DNA of 64,000 nucleotides from NCBI GenBank assembly GCA_947652115.1, contig OX393574.1, positions 13,290,888 to 13,354,887 on the forward strand, read 5' to 3'. A program made the position numbers and the translations under genes. The DNA is from Blastomussa wellsi (lineage: Eukaryota; Cnidaria; Anthozoa; Scleractinia; Plerogyridae). Under the pieces are notes generated by a model. That model did not search any database, was not told the origin of the DNA, and saw only the letters and a program-made list of their open reading frames with translations. This document shows positions 26,301-39,582 of this stretch, one piece after another (the first letter of the stretch is position 1; every line of letters starts with the position of its first letter).

Positions 26301-29300
26301 TGAAAAAAGCTCAATTGGCTGAGAAATGACACGATTTTAAAAGTTGCCCAAAATGGCCAATTTCATAGGGGGGACCATAGGAAATTTTTCAAAAACGGCC
26401 GATCTTTTAGCTCGACTTTGCAAGGCTGTAAAATTGAAACTACTTGTTCGATTTTAGCCTAATTGGTATCGATGGACTCGGCAACTATCCTAAATTTTAT
26501 CTGTGTAAAAAACCGCTTGAAAAAATCTCAAATAGCTGAGAAATAGCACGATTTTGAAAAGTCGCCAAAATGGCTATTTTTTGACTTTTTTCGAAGGGGG
26601 GACCATAGGAAAATTTTCAAAAAATTGAAACTTGTCCGATTCTAGTCTAATTGGTATGGATGGACTTAGAAGCCATCGCAGCTTTCATCTGAGCAAAAAA
26701 CCGCTTGAAAAAAGCTCAATTGGCTGAGAAATGACACGATTTTAAAAGTTGCCCAAAATGGCCAATTTCATAGGGGGGACCATAGGAAATTTTTCAAAAA
26801 CGGCCGATCTTTTAGCTCGACTTTGCAAGGCTGTAAAATTGAAACTACTTGTTCGATTTTAGCCTAATTGGTATCGATGGACTCGGCAACTATCCTAAAT
26901 TTTATCTGTGTAAAAAACCGCTTGAAAAAATCTCAAATAGCTGAGAAATAGCACGATTTTGAAAAGTCGCCAAAATGGCTATTTTTTGACTTTTTTCGAA
27001 GGGGGGACCATAGGAAAATTTTCAAAAAATTGAAACTTGTCCGATTCTAGTCTAATTGGTATGGATGGACTTAGAAGCCATCGCAGCTTTCATCTGAGCA
27101 AAAAACCGCTTGAAAAAAGCTCAATTGGCTGAGAAATGACACGATTTTAAAAGTTGCCCAAAATGGCCAATTTCATAGGGGGGACCATAGGAAATTTTTC
27201 AAAAACGGCCGATCTTTTAGCTCGACTTTGCAAGGCTGTAAAATTGAAACTACTTGTTCGATTTTAGCCTAATTGGTATCGATGGACTCGGCAACTATCC
27301 TAAATTTTATCTGTGTAAAAAACCGCTTGAAAAAATCTCAAATAGCTGAGAAATAGCACGATTTTGAAAAGTCGCCAAAATGGCTATTTTTTGACTTTTT
27401 TCGAAGGGGGGACCATAGGAAACTTTTCAAAAAATTGAAACTTGTCCGATTCTAGTCTAATTGGTATGGATGGACTTAGAAGCCATCGCAGCTTTCATCT
27501 GAGCAAAAAACCGCTTGAAAAAAGCTCAATTGGCTGAGAAATGACACGATTTTAAAAGTTGCCCAAAATGGCCAATTTCATAGGGGGGACCATAGGAAAT
27601 TTTTCAAAAACGGCCGATCTTTTAGCTCGACTTTGCAAGGCTGTAAAATTGAAACTACTTGTTCGATTTTAGCCTAATTGGTATCGATGGACTCGGCAAC
27701 TATCCTAAATTTTATCTGTGTAAAAAACCGCTTGAAAAAATCTCAAATAGCTGAGAAATAGCACGATTTTGAAAAGTCGCCAAAATGGCTATTTTTTGAC
27801 TTTTTTCGAAGGGGGGACCATAGGAAAATTTTCAAAAAATTGAAACTTGTCCGATTCTAGTCTAATTGGTATGGATGGACTTAGAAGCCATCGCAGCTTT
27901 CATCTGAGCAAAAAACCGCTTGAAAAAAGCTCAATTGGCTGAGAAATGACACGATTTTAAAAGTTGCCCAAAATGGCCAATTTCATAGGGGGGACCATAG
28001 GAAATTTTTCAAAAACGGCCGATCTTTTAGCTCGACTTTGCAAGGCTGTAAAATTGAAACTACTTGTTCGATTTTAGCCTAATTGGTATCGATGGACTCG
28101 GCAACTATCCTAAATTTTATCTGTGTAAAAAACCGCTTGAAAAAATCTCAAATAGCTGAGAAATAGCACGATTTTGAAAAGTCGCCAAAATGGCTATTTT
28201 TTGACTTTTTTCGAAGGGGGGACCATAGGAAAATTTTCAAAAAATTGAAACTTGTCCGATTCTAGTCTAATTGGTATGGATGGACTTAGAAGCCATCGCA
28301 GCTTTCATCTGAGCAAAAAACCGCTTGAAAAAAGCTCAATTGGCTGAGAAATGACACGATTTTAAAAGTTGCCCAAAATGGCCAATTTCATAGGGGGGAC
28401 CATAGGAAATTTTTCAAAAACGGCCGATCTTTTAGCTCGACTTTGCAAGGCTGTAAAATTGAAACTACTTGTTCGATTTTAGCCTAATTGGTATCGATGG
28501 ACTCGGCAACTATCCTAAATTTTATCTGTGTAAAAAACCGCTTGAAAAAATCTCAAATAGCTGAGAAATAGCACGATTTTGAAAAGTCGCCAAAATGGCT
28601 ATTTTTTGACTTTTTTCGAAGGGGGGACCATAGGAAAATTTTCAAAAAATTGAAACTTGTCCGATTCTAGTCTAATTGGTATGGATGGACTTAGAAGCCA
28701 TCGCAGCTTTCATCTGAGCAAAAAACCGCTTGAAAAAAGCTCAATTGGCTGAGAAATGACACGATTTTAAAAGTTGCCCAAAATGGCCAATTTCATAGGG
28801 GGGACCATAGGAAATTTTTCAAAAACGGCCGATCTTTTAGCTCGACTTTGCAAGGCTGTAAAATTGAAACTACTTGTTCGATTTTAGCCTAATTGGTATC
28901 GATGGACTCGGCAACTATCCTAAATTTTATCTGTGTAAAAAACCGCTTGAAAAAATCTCAAATAGCTGAGAAATAGCACGATTTTGAAAAGTCGCCAAAA
29001 TGGCTATTTTTTGACTTTTTTCGAAGGGGGGACCATAGGAAAATTTTCAAAAAATTGAAACTTGTCCGATTCTAGTCTAATTGGTATGGATGGACTTAGA
29101 AGCCATCGCAGCTTTCATCTGAGCAAAAAACCGCTTGAAAAAAGCTCAATTGGCTGAGAAATGACACGATTTTAAAAGTTGCCCAAAATGGCCAATTTCA
29201 TAGGGGGGACCATAGGAAATTTTTCAAAAACGGCCGATCTTTTAGCTCGACTTTGCAAGGCTGTAAAATTGAAACTACTTGTTCGATTTTAGCCTAATTG

Positions 29301-32300
29301 GTATCGATGGACTCGGCAACTATCCTAAATTTTATCTGTGTAAAAAACCGCTTGAAAAAATCTCAAATAGCTGAGAAATAGCACGATTTTGAAAAGTCGC
29401 CAAAATGGCTATTTTTTGACTTTTTTCGAAGGGGGGACCATAGGAAAATTTTCAAAAAATTGAAACTTGTCCGATTCTAGTCTAATTGGTATGGATGGAC
29501 TTAGAAGCCATCGCAGCTTTCATCTGAGCAAAAAACCGCTTGAAAAAAGCTCAATTGGCTGAGAAATGACACGATTTTAAAAGTTGCCCAAAATGGCCAA
29601 TTTCATAGGGGGGACCATAGGAAATTTTTCAAAAACGGCCGATCTTTTAGCTCGACTTTGCAAGGCTGTAAAATTGAAACTACTTGTTCGATTTTAGCCT
29701 AATTGGTATCGATGGACTCGGCAACTATCCTAAATTTTATCTGTGTAAAAAACCGCTTGAAAAAATCTCAAATAGCTGAGAAATAGCACGATTTTGAAAA
29801 GTCGCCAAAATGGCTATTTTTTGACTTTTTTCGAAGGGGGGACCATAGGAAAATTTTCAAAAAATTGAAACTTGTCCGATTCTAGTCTAATTGGTATGGA
29901 TGGACTTAGAAGCCATCGCAGCTTTCATCTGAGCAAAAAACCGCTTGAAAAAAGCTCAATTGGCTGAGAAATGACACGATTTTAAAAGTTGCCCAAAATG
30001 GCCAATTTCATAGGGGGGACCATAGGAAATTTTTCAAAAACGGCCGATCTTTTAGCTCGACTTTGCAAGGCTGTAAAATTGAAACTACTTGTTCGATTTT
30101 AGCCTAATTGGTATCGATGGACTCGGCAACTATCCTAAATTTTATCTGTGTAAAAAACCGCTTGAAAAAATCTCAAATAGCTGAGAAATAGCACGATTTT
30201 GAAAAGTCGCCAAAATGGCTATTTTTTGACTTTTTTCGAAGGGGGGACCATAGGAAAATTTTCAAAAAATTGAAACTTGTCCGATTCTAGTCTAATTGGT
30301 ATGGATGGACTTAGAAGCCATCGCAGCTTTCATCTGAGCAAAAAACCGCTTGAAAAAAGCTCAATTGGCTGAGAAATGACACGATTTTAAAAGTTGCCCA
30401 AAATGGCCAATTTCATAGGGGGGACCATAGGAAATTTTTCAAAAACGGCCGATCTTTTAGCTCGACTTTGCAAGGCTGTAAAATTGAAACTACTTGTTCG
30501 ATTTTAGCCTAATTGGTATCGATGGACTCGGCAACTATCCTAAATTTTATCTGTGTAAAAAACCGCTTGAAAAAATCTCAAATAGCTGAGAAATAGCACG
30601 ATTTTGAAAAGTCGCCAAAATGGCTATTTTTTGACTTTTTTCGAAGGGGGGACCATAGGAAAATTTTCAAAAAATTGAAACTTGTCCGATTCTAGTCTAA
30701 TTGGTATGGATGGACTTAGAAGCCATCGCAGCTTTCATCTGAGCAAAAAACCGCTTGAAAAAAGCTCAATTGGCTGAGAAATGACACGATTTTAAAAGTT
30801 GCCCAAAATGGCCAATTTCATAGGGGGGACCATAGGAAATTTTTCAAAAACGGCCGATCTTTTAGCTCGACTTTGCAAGGCTGTAAAATTGAAACTACTT
30901 GTTCGATTTTAGCCTAATTGGTATCGATGGACTCGGCAACTATCCTAAATTTTATCTGTGTAAAAAACCGCTTGAAAAAATCTCAAATAGCTGAGAAATA
31001 GCACGATTTTGAAAAGTCGCCAAAATGGCTATTTTTTGACTTTTTTCGAAGGGGGGACCATAGGAAAATTTTCAAAAAATTGAAACTTGTCCGATTCTAG
31101 TCTAATTGGTATGGATGGACTTAGAAGCCATCGCAGCTTTCATCTGAGCAAAAAACCGCTTGAAAAAAGCTCAATTGGCTGAGAAATGACACGATTTTAA
31201 AAGTTGCCCAAAATGGCCAATTTCATAGGGGGGACCATAGGAAATTTTTCAAAAACGGCCGATCTTTTAGCTCGACTTTGCAAGGCTGTAAAATTGAAAC
31301 TACTTGTTCGATTTTAGCCTAATTGGTATCGATGGACTCGGCAACTATCCTAAATTTTATCTGTGTAAAAAACCGCTTGAAAAAATCTCAAATAGCTGAG
31401 AAATAGCACGATTTTGAAAAGTCGCCAAAATGGCTATTTTTTGACTTTTTTCGAAGGGGGGACCATAGGAAAATTTTCAAAAAATTGAAACTTGTCCGAT
31501 TCTAGTCTAATTGGTATGGATGGACTTAGAAGCCATCGCAGCTTTCATCTGAGCAAAAAACCGCTTGAAAAAAGCTCAATTGGCTGAGAAATGACACGAT
31601 TTTAAAAGTTGCCCAAAATGGCCAATTTCATAGGGGGGACCATAGGAAATTTTTCAAAAACGGCCGATCTTTTAGCTCGACTTTGCAAGGCTGTAAAATT
31701 GAAACTACTTGTTCGATTTTAGCCTAATTGGTATCGATGGACTCGGCAACTATCCTAAATTTTATCTGTGTAAAAAACCGCTTGAAAAAATCTCAAATAG
31801 CTGAGAAATAGCACGATTTTGAAAAGTCGCCAAAATGGCTATTTTTTGACTTTTTTCGAAGGGGGGACCATAGGAAAATTTTCAAAAAATTGAAACTTGT
31901 CCGATTCTAGTCTAATTGGTATGGATGGACTTAGAAGCCATCGCAGCTTTCATCTGAGCAAAAAACCGCTTGAAAAAAGCTCAATTGGCTGAGAAATGAC
32001 ACGATTTTAAAAGTTGCCCAAAATGGCCAATTTCATAGGGGGGACCATAGGAAATTTTTCAAAAACGGCCGATCTTTTAGCTCGACTTTGCAAGGCTGTA
32101 AAATTGAAACTACTTGTTCGATTTTAGCCTAATTGGTATCGATGGACTCGGCAACTATCCTAAATTTTATCTGTGTAAAAAACCGCTTGAAAAAATCTCA
32201 AATAGCTGAGAAATAGCACGATTTTGAAAAGTCGCCAAAATGGCTATTTTTTGACTTTTTTCGAAGGGGGGACCATAGGAAACTTTTCAAAAAATTGAAA

Positions 32301-34712
32301 CTTGTCCGATTCTAGTCTAATTGGTATGGATGGACTTAGAAGCCATCGCAGCTTTCATCTGAGCAAAAAACCGCTTGAAAAAAGCTCAATTGGCTGAGAA
32401 ATGACACGATTTTAAAAGTTGCCCAAAATGGCCAATTTCATAGGGGGGACCATAGGAAATTTTTCAAAAACGGCCGATCTTTTAGTTCGACTTTGCAAGG
32501 CTGTAAAATTGAAACTACTTGTTCGATTTTAGCCTAATTGGTATCGATGGACTCGGCAACTATCCTAAATTTTATCTGTGTAAAAAACCGCTTGAAAAAA
32601 TCTCAAATAGCTGAGAAATAGCACGATTTTGAAAAGTCGCCAAAATGGCTATTTTTTGACTTTTTTCGAAGGGGGGACCATAGGAAAATTTTCAAAAAAT
32701 TGAAACTTGTCCGATTCTAGTCTAATTGGTATGGATGGACTTAGAAGCCATCGCAGCTTTCATCTGAGCAAAAAACCGCTTGAAAAAAGCTCAATTGGCT
32801 GAGAAATGACACGATTTTAAAAGTTGCCCAAAATGGCCAATTTCATAGGGGGGACCATAGGAAATTTTTCAAAAACGGCCGATCTTTTAGCTCGACTTTG
32901 CAAGGCTGTAAAATTGAAACTACTTGTTCGATTTTAGCCTAATTGGTATCGATGGACTCGGCAACTATCCTAAATTTTATCTGTGTAAAAAACCGCTTGA
33001 AAAAATCTCAAATAGCTGAGAAATAGCACGATTTTGAAAAGTCGCCAAAATGGCTATTTTTTGACTTTTTTCGAAGGGGGGACCATAGGAAAATTTTCAA
33101 AAAATTGAAACTTGTCCGATTCTAGTCTAATTGGTATGGATGGACTTAGAAGCCATCGCAGCTTTCATCTGAGCAAAAACCGCTTGAAAAAAGCTCAATT
33201 GGCTGAGAAATGACACGATTTTAAAAGTTGCCCAAAATGGCCAATTTCATAGGGGGGACCATAGGAAATTTTTTCAAAAACGGCCGATCTTTTAGCTCGA
33301 CTTTGCAAGGCTGTAAAATTGAAACTACTTGTTCGATTTTAGCCTAATTGGTATCGATGGACTCGGCAACTATCCTAAATTTTATCTGTGTAAAAAACCG
33401 CTTGAAAAAATCTCAAATAGCTGAGAAATAGCACGATTTTGAAAAGTCGCCAAAATGGCTATTTTTTGACTTTTTTCGAAGGGGGGACCATAGGAAAATT
33501 TTCAAAAAATTGAAACTTGTCCGATTCTAGTCTAATTGGTATGGATGGACTTAGAAGCCATCGCAGCTTTCATCTGAGCAAAAAACCGCTTGAAAAAAGC
33601 TCAATTGGCTGAGAAATGACACGATTTTAAAAGTTGCCCAAAATGGCCAATTTCATAGGGGGGACCATAGGAAATTTTTCAAAAACGGCCGATCTTTTAG
33701 CTCGACTTTGCAAGGCTGTAAAATTGAAACTACTTGTTCGATTTTAGCCTAATTGGTATCGATGGACTCGGCAACTATCCTAAATTTTATCTGTGTAAAA
33801 AACCGCTTGAAAAAATCTCAAATAGCTGAGAAATAGCACGATTTTGAAAAGTCGCCAAAATGGCTATTTTTTGACTTTTTTCGAAGGGGGGACCATAGGA
33901 AAATTTTCAAAAAATTGAAACTTGTCCGATTCTAGTCTAATTGGTATGGATGGACTTAGAAGCCATCGCAGCTTTCATCTGAGCAAAAAACCGCTTGAAA
34001 AAAGCTCAATTGGCTGAGAAATGACACGATTTTAAAAGTTGCCCAAAATGGCCAATTTCATAGGGGGGACCATAGGAAATTTTTCAAAAACGGCCGATCT
34101 TTTAGCTCGACTTTGCAAGGCTGTAAAATTGAAACTACTTGTTCGATTTTAGCCTAATTGGTATCGATGGACTCGGCAACTATCCTAAATTTTATCTGTG
34201 TAAAAAACCGCTTGAAAAAATCTCAAATAGCTGAGAAATAGCACGATTTTGAAAAGTCGCCAAAATGGCTATTTTTTGACTTTTTTCGAAGGGGGGACCA
34301 TAGGAAAATTTTCAAAAAATTGAAACTTGTCCGATTCTAGTCTAATTGGTATGGATGGACTTAGAAGCCATCGCAGCTTTCATCTGAGCAAAAAAACCGC
34401 TTGAAAAAAGCTCAATTGGCTGAGAAATGACACGATTTTAAAAGTTGCCCAAAATGGCCAATTTCATAGGGGGGACCATAGGAAATTTTTCAAAAACGGC
34501 CGATCTTTTAGCTCGACTTTGCAAGGCTGTAAAATTGAAACTACTTGTTCGATTTTAGCCTAATTGGTATCGATGGACTCGGCAACTATCCTAAATTTTA
34601 TCTGTGTAAAAAACCGCTTAAAAAAATCTCAAATAGCTGAGAAATAGCACGATTTGAAAAGTCGCCAAAATGGCTATTTTTTGACTTTTTTCGAAGGGGG
34701 GACCATAGGAAA
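8371..34712. repeat. 405-bp higher-order satellite array, 65 units
   Basis: Sixty-five head-to-tail units of 405 bp fill 8371-34695 (65 x 405 = 26,325 bp exactly, the six single-base indels I found cancelling out). A truncated 17-bp start of a 66th unit ends at 34712. Each unit is a dimer of related monomers: A (177 bp) and B (228 bp). Each opens with GGGGGGACCATAGGAAA; B carries about 50 extra bases. Units differ by only one or a few substitutions. All six frames are closed despite the period being divisible by three. The right edge is abrupt, with no divergent monomers, unlike the left. Function is unknown; a heterochromatic or centromeric role is possible but not shown by the sequence. Confidence 0.98.
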
Positions 34713-36083
34713 GTAAACGTCAAGCCTTTTTCTTTCTGTTCACTATCAAAACTTCTGCGAACTGAACAGTTACCATTCGTTTTGAGATGCGCCCGCAAAC
34801 GTCGAAGACCGAAAGGGATGCCGGGAAATTCATTATGGCCGGCGGCATGCATACAACTTACTTCTATTTCATATGTTTTTTTATAAGTGTCGAGTCACCC
34901 AATTCTACCAGCAAAATATTGCACCGATTCCATTCTTTAGAACTCAAAATTCGTCCAAATTGCCTTGGTAGGTCTTGGAATCCATCCACAGAACGGCCAG
35001 AGAGACAACTTCACCCATGAACCGCCATGTTTACAAACGATTAGTTTTGGCGTTCCAATCATCGTCAAATCATCTCTCACCTCTGGTTTCTTTCAGACGT
35101 TTGCCTCCACCCACCATTCTAGCTTTATGATGCCAGCCTGGGGGCTTCTGCAGTGGAAAATGACTCGAAAAAACACTTATAAACCAAAAAGTTTACAGAT
35201 CCAATCCCCGTGCTCGCTTATCGAGAAAGCAACGGCCAAATCCTGACGTCACAATTAAAATTTGAGCCCTCGGTGTTTTTAAACTGTACATATTTTTAAT
35301 CTAACTTCGTATATGCCAGCACGAAATTCTACAGATTTTCCTGTCAGGGTTAGTTTGTTAATCAGTAATGCTTTGTACATCTTAAAAGAAAAGAAACGAG
35401 CCAAGTGGGAACAAAACTTACCTTATGGAAGCGCTCGCCACCTCGAGCGAATTTAGCTGTTACATCATAATTATATTTTAGGCGGGAAAACATCACCACA
35501 TACGCACAGTTTTTAACGTCCGAAAAATATAACAAAGAATCTCTGCAAACTACTCAAGTAAGCCTAACTGCCAATATAATGAAAGATTTTGTAGTCTTAG
35601 AGCGCTTTCAGCCACGTGACCAGAAAACACAACAGCCCGAAAATGAATTAATCTCGCCTGAAAGTTGAGTTTTGTAGTCGAAACTTCCACCCGACATTCT
35701 TGTTCATTCTTGTAGTTTTTAAGGGATGCCAAATGCCAAGGACATCCCCTAGTTGCTTTGATGCTAGGTGTGCATTCCCTTGGGAACGAATAAATTGGAT
35801 TACCATTGGCAAAACCAATCAGAGCAGCGTATATCGTTTCCATTGGAGTTGTGCAAACAGGTTTTATGTAGATTGTGAGGAAGTGAGGAAATAAAATACC
35901 AGAAAAATAAGTACAAAAACAGGAAGTCGAGGATACACCGATTCAAGCTATTACCGGAAGTTGCATGGAAGCGAGGCCTAAGGGCTAACACGGCTTTTTA
36001 AAAAGTTTTTATAAGCATGAGGGGTATTTCGCATCAGAAACGTTTTTCCTTCCTAGATTAGACCAGCCAAGAATCTTATACTT
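34713..36083. other. Unique DNA right of the satellite, no recognised gene
   Basis: Non-repetitive sequence with several overlapping short open frames (at most about 97 codons on either strand) and no recognisable domain. GC content is slightly higher near 34750-35240 than further right. It may hold exons or a promoter of a host gene, but nothing supports a definite call. Confidence 0.4.
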
Positions 36084-36270
36084 TATAGACTCTATGCATA
36101 AATGGCTGCCAACTTAAAATTCTTTTTTATGTATTCAAATTAGCCTCACTAACCTCGTTTAAAAGCAAAAATTCTTTTGAATTACCAACTCAAAACCGAG
36201 GTTAGTAAGGCTAATTTAAATGAACACAAAAGAATTTTAAAGTGGCAGCCATTTATGCATAGGGTCTATA
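36084..36270. mobile_element. Hairpin MITE, 187 bp
   Basis: Bases 36084-36157 and 36197-36270 are imperfect inverted repeats of about 74 bp. The outer end TATAGACTCTATGCATAAAT pairs with the right arm with one mismatch; the inner ends are CCTCG and CGAGG. The 39-bp loop is unique. This is the structure of a non-autonomous fold-back or MITE element. No target duplication is clear and the superfamily is unassigned. Confidence 0.85.
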
Positions 36271-37768
36271 GGTCTCTAATTATAACAGAAAGCAAAGTCG
36301 GGTTTTTTTAACTGTGGAAGCTCTGAACGGATAGAGTTCAACTTATATTATTTTGAAAGTTAAACTCAGAAGTTTTGGTTTCATTGATTAATAAAATGAA
36401 ATTGCCCTCTATTTAGTATGAACTTTCAAGAAAGAGATTTTTGATTTGGGAGCCCTTGTTGCTTTTATCTGAAAATAAAACATTTCCAGTATCGACAACA
36501 GTTCTGAGAGAAGCTATAGACGCAAACGCATAAAATCCGAGCTGCTAAATATACAGCAAAAAAAATATTTAACTTTTCAGTCAGCTCGAAACAACAGAGG
36601 AATGTTATTGTTGCAAATTGTTCGAAATAATATAACTAAATTAAAAAATCACCGCAGAGTCTGTGTTTTGTTTATTTAATTTATTGTTGATCACCAACTG
36701 TTTGTAGCAATCCCTAACTTTCGCTCTTGCTTAGAAACGATTTTATAGTACATAAAGCTTTGGTTCATGATAGCAGCATTTTGGTTTTCGATCCATTTGC
36801 AGCTATGTAAACACCGTCTATAAATCAAAATAAATTTTAAAGACGTGCTTTGGATTACAACAAACATTTTAAAGTGTTTTGTTTTTATTGTTGATAAACG
36901 GTTGAAAAAACAGTAAATAAATAAATCATCCTTTGAAAGGCTATTAATTTTAATGAACCAAATTCCAGAGGGAAAGATATCTGTGCTATTTTAATATAAA
37001 CATGACTCGATGATATATTCTCCGTACAAAGATAGCAGATCGAACCAAACAGTTCCAGAATAAGTTTGTGTCCGTCATACCCCCCCCCCCCCCCAACCGG
37101 GCCCCTCCCCCAGATCGGTCACTAATACTTGCATGCAACATCAACAGGAAAAGTAATTTAGTTTTTTCAGATAAATAAAATAGCCCTTTCCCCCTTTTTA
37201 GGCCCTTTTTACAAGGTAGGGCAACAAAAGTGTCAGGGTTACCCTGTTTCAGCTTCGGGTATTATCATCGAAGATACCAACCGCCTGAAGAGGTTTAGTT
37301 ACTAAATATTCTGATCTCGGATGTACTTTAAACTTTACGAAAGTCTTGTAAGCATACCATGTTTGGAGCAGACTCTCTTGAAATTATATATCCTGTTCAG
37401 GACTGAGGGGCGTAAAACCATACGCTATCCAGCGGCACATCCCCGTATAGCCCATATAACGGTGATAATAATGTTTTGACTGAGACAAACATTCAAATGT
37501 TTCTAATGTTTCTTTAGGAGTTCCCTGCCAATTCTGCATATCTGAAGTCAGACATGTTCAAGGCACGTCCCATTAACAAAAAAAAATGGCAAAGTTTAAG
37601 TTATTTTACAAGGAGCCAGAGCGAATAGGAATGGAATAAAAGATGCTATTGTAATGTCTTTGTCAACAAAGTAAATAAATTGTTAAAGTTGCAGACCAAT
37701 GTTTGAAGTTCTGTTTTGTCACTGGCAAGGTTAAAAACGATGAAAATTAAAGCACGGGTTCGCCAGTG
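36271..37768. other. AT-rich unique DNA with a poly-C tract
   Basis: No gene recognised. A run of about 15 C lies at about 37080-37094, followed by a second C-rich run. The remainder is AT-rich with stops in every frame. Near 37740 it grades into the minisatellite to its right. Confidence 0.5.
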
Positions 37769-39043
37769 AGGCGTAGCGTAGCGTAGCGCAGTGAAGTGAA
37801 GTGTAGTAGAGTGGAGTGTAGTGTAGTGTAGTGTAGGGCAAGGCAGGGCAGGATAGGGCAGTGTAGTATAGGATTCTGTTGTGTTGGATAGTGTCGTGTT
37901 GGGTTGTGTAGTGTAGTGAGGTGTAGTGTAATGTAGTGCTGCAGTTTAGTGTACTGTAGTGCAGTTTATGGCTGAGCTGTGAGTTGTAGTGAGGTGTAGG
38001 GAGGTGTGGTGACGTGTAGGGAGGTGTAGTAAGGTGTAGTGAAGTGTAGTAAGATGTAGTGAGTTGTAGGGTGTAGTAATATGTAGAGAGGTGTAGTGAG
38101 CTGTAGTGAGGTATAGTTAGGTGAAGTGAGGTGTTGTTAGGTGTAGTGACGTGCAGTGAAGTGTAGTGAGGTGTAGTGAAATGTAGGGAGGTTTAGTGAA
38201 ACGTATTGAGATGTAGTAAGATGAAGTTAGAGGTAGTGGGGTGTAGTAGGTTATAGTGAGCTGTAGTGAGGTGTAGTGGGGTGTAGTGAGGTGTAGTAAG
38301 GTGTAGTGACGTGCAGTGGAGTGTAGTGATGTGTAGTGAAGGTTTGAGAGTTGTGGTGAGATGTAGCGTGTTGTAGGCAGGTGTAGTAATATGTAGGGAG
38401 GTGTAGTGAGCTGTAGTGAGGTATAGTTAGGTGTAGTGAGGTGTTGTGAGGTGTAGTGACGTGCAGTGGAGTGTAGTGATGTGTAGTGAAGGTTTGAGAG
38501 GTGTAGCGGGGTGTAGTGAGGTGTAGTAAGGTGAAGTGAGAGGTAGTGAGGTGTTGTAGGTTATAGTAAGGTGTACTGAGGTGTAGTGAGGTGTAGTGAG
38601 GTGTAGTGACGTGCAGTGAAGTGTTGTGATGTGTAGTGAAGTTTTGAGAGGTGTAGTGGGGCGTAGTGAGGTGTAGTAACGTGAAGTGAGAGGTAGTGAG
38701 GTGTAGCAAAGTTTAGTGAAGGGTAGTGAAGTGTAGTGAGGTATAGTGAGGGGTAGTGAGATGAAGTGAGATGTAATGAGGTGTAGTGAGGTGTAGCGGG
38801 GTGTGGTGATCATGAGATGTCGTGAGATGTAGTGAGGTGTAGGGAGGTGTAGTGAGGTGAAGTTGGGTGTAGTGAGGCGTAATGAGATGTAGTAAAGGAT
38901 AGTTAAGTGTAGAGAGGTGTACTCAGTTTTAGTGAGGAATAGTGAGGCGTAGTGGGCTGTGGTGATCGATAGTGAGGTGTATTGAGGTTTAGTGATGTGT
39001 ATTAAGATGTAGTGGGTTTTAGGGAGGTGTAGTGAGGTGTACC
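37769..39043. repeat. GTGTAGTGAG minisatellite, about 1.3 kb
   Basis: A degenerate array of 5/10-bp units (GTGTA and GTGAG types). The left end holds simpler GTAGC/GTGTA pentamers. A larger period is visible: a block containing GTGACGTGCAGTG recurs at about 38151, 38311, 38461 and 38611, the last three 150 bp apart. The + strand is nearly free of C. Minus-strand open frames of 152 and 235 codons (His/Thr/Ser/Tyr-rich) are by-products of the repeat. Confidence 0.95.
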
Positions 39044-39578
39044 TTCGCTTCTCAGGCAAATATTTTTTTTTAAGAACATCAAATTTCCGCTGGGCAACTA
39101 TCAGCCAATAGTTCCTCGATCTCAAGAGAAACACTCAATTGTGGTCAAGAATAGACGAGCACTTGGGGATAGCGATGTGGGCTCTGAAGCCGGAAGTCGA
39201 AAATTGTTGCCGCGTGAAGCCTGGCACCAAGGCCCACGAGGAACAAGATGGCGCACATTTCTTGTATGCAGTTTCTTGTTTTCCACATCTTTAATGTTGT
39301 TCTTTGACGAAACTGGGTGAGAAAAGTAATCAAGGAGTTCTGTTTTGGGCCATTCTAGGAGGCTTATTAGCCTGTCGTTTGAGGCATATCATGTGGTGAG
39401 TAATGTGAGGTTTTTCCGAATAAAGTAAGCTTAATGAAAGTTTAATAAGAAATAAGTGAACTCAAATTGTACTCATGCAATGCAAAAATGGACTTAAAGT
39501 AAGCTACAGTACTGCCTTTGTAGTAAAACGTGTAAAAACGTACTATAAACTTAACTTCCTATTGAACCAAACTTAAGT
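39044..39578. other. Unique DNA with a weak candidate signal-peptide exon
   Basis: The only open frame of note is 39145-39333 on the minus strand (62 codons). Its middle reads as a hydrophobic segment, MCAILFLVGLGARLHA, followed by polar residues, like a secretory signal. It could be a first exon of a host gene. No splice partner or homology is visible, so this is only a note. Confidence 0.25.
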
Positions 39579-39582
39579 TTAA

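Noticed and set aside
8371..34695. CRISPR array or repeat-protein gene
   Set aside because: The whole 405-bp unit repeats without variable spacers, and all frames contain stops although 405 is divisible by three.
8371..34695. Calling the satellite centromeric
   Set aside because: Length and dimer structure are compatible, but nothing in the sequence proves it.
38251..39134. Minus-strand frames of 152 and 235 codons, His/Thr/Ser/Tyr-rich
   Set aside because: They arise from the GTGTAGTGAG minisatellite; no start context or non-repeat domain.
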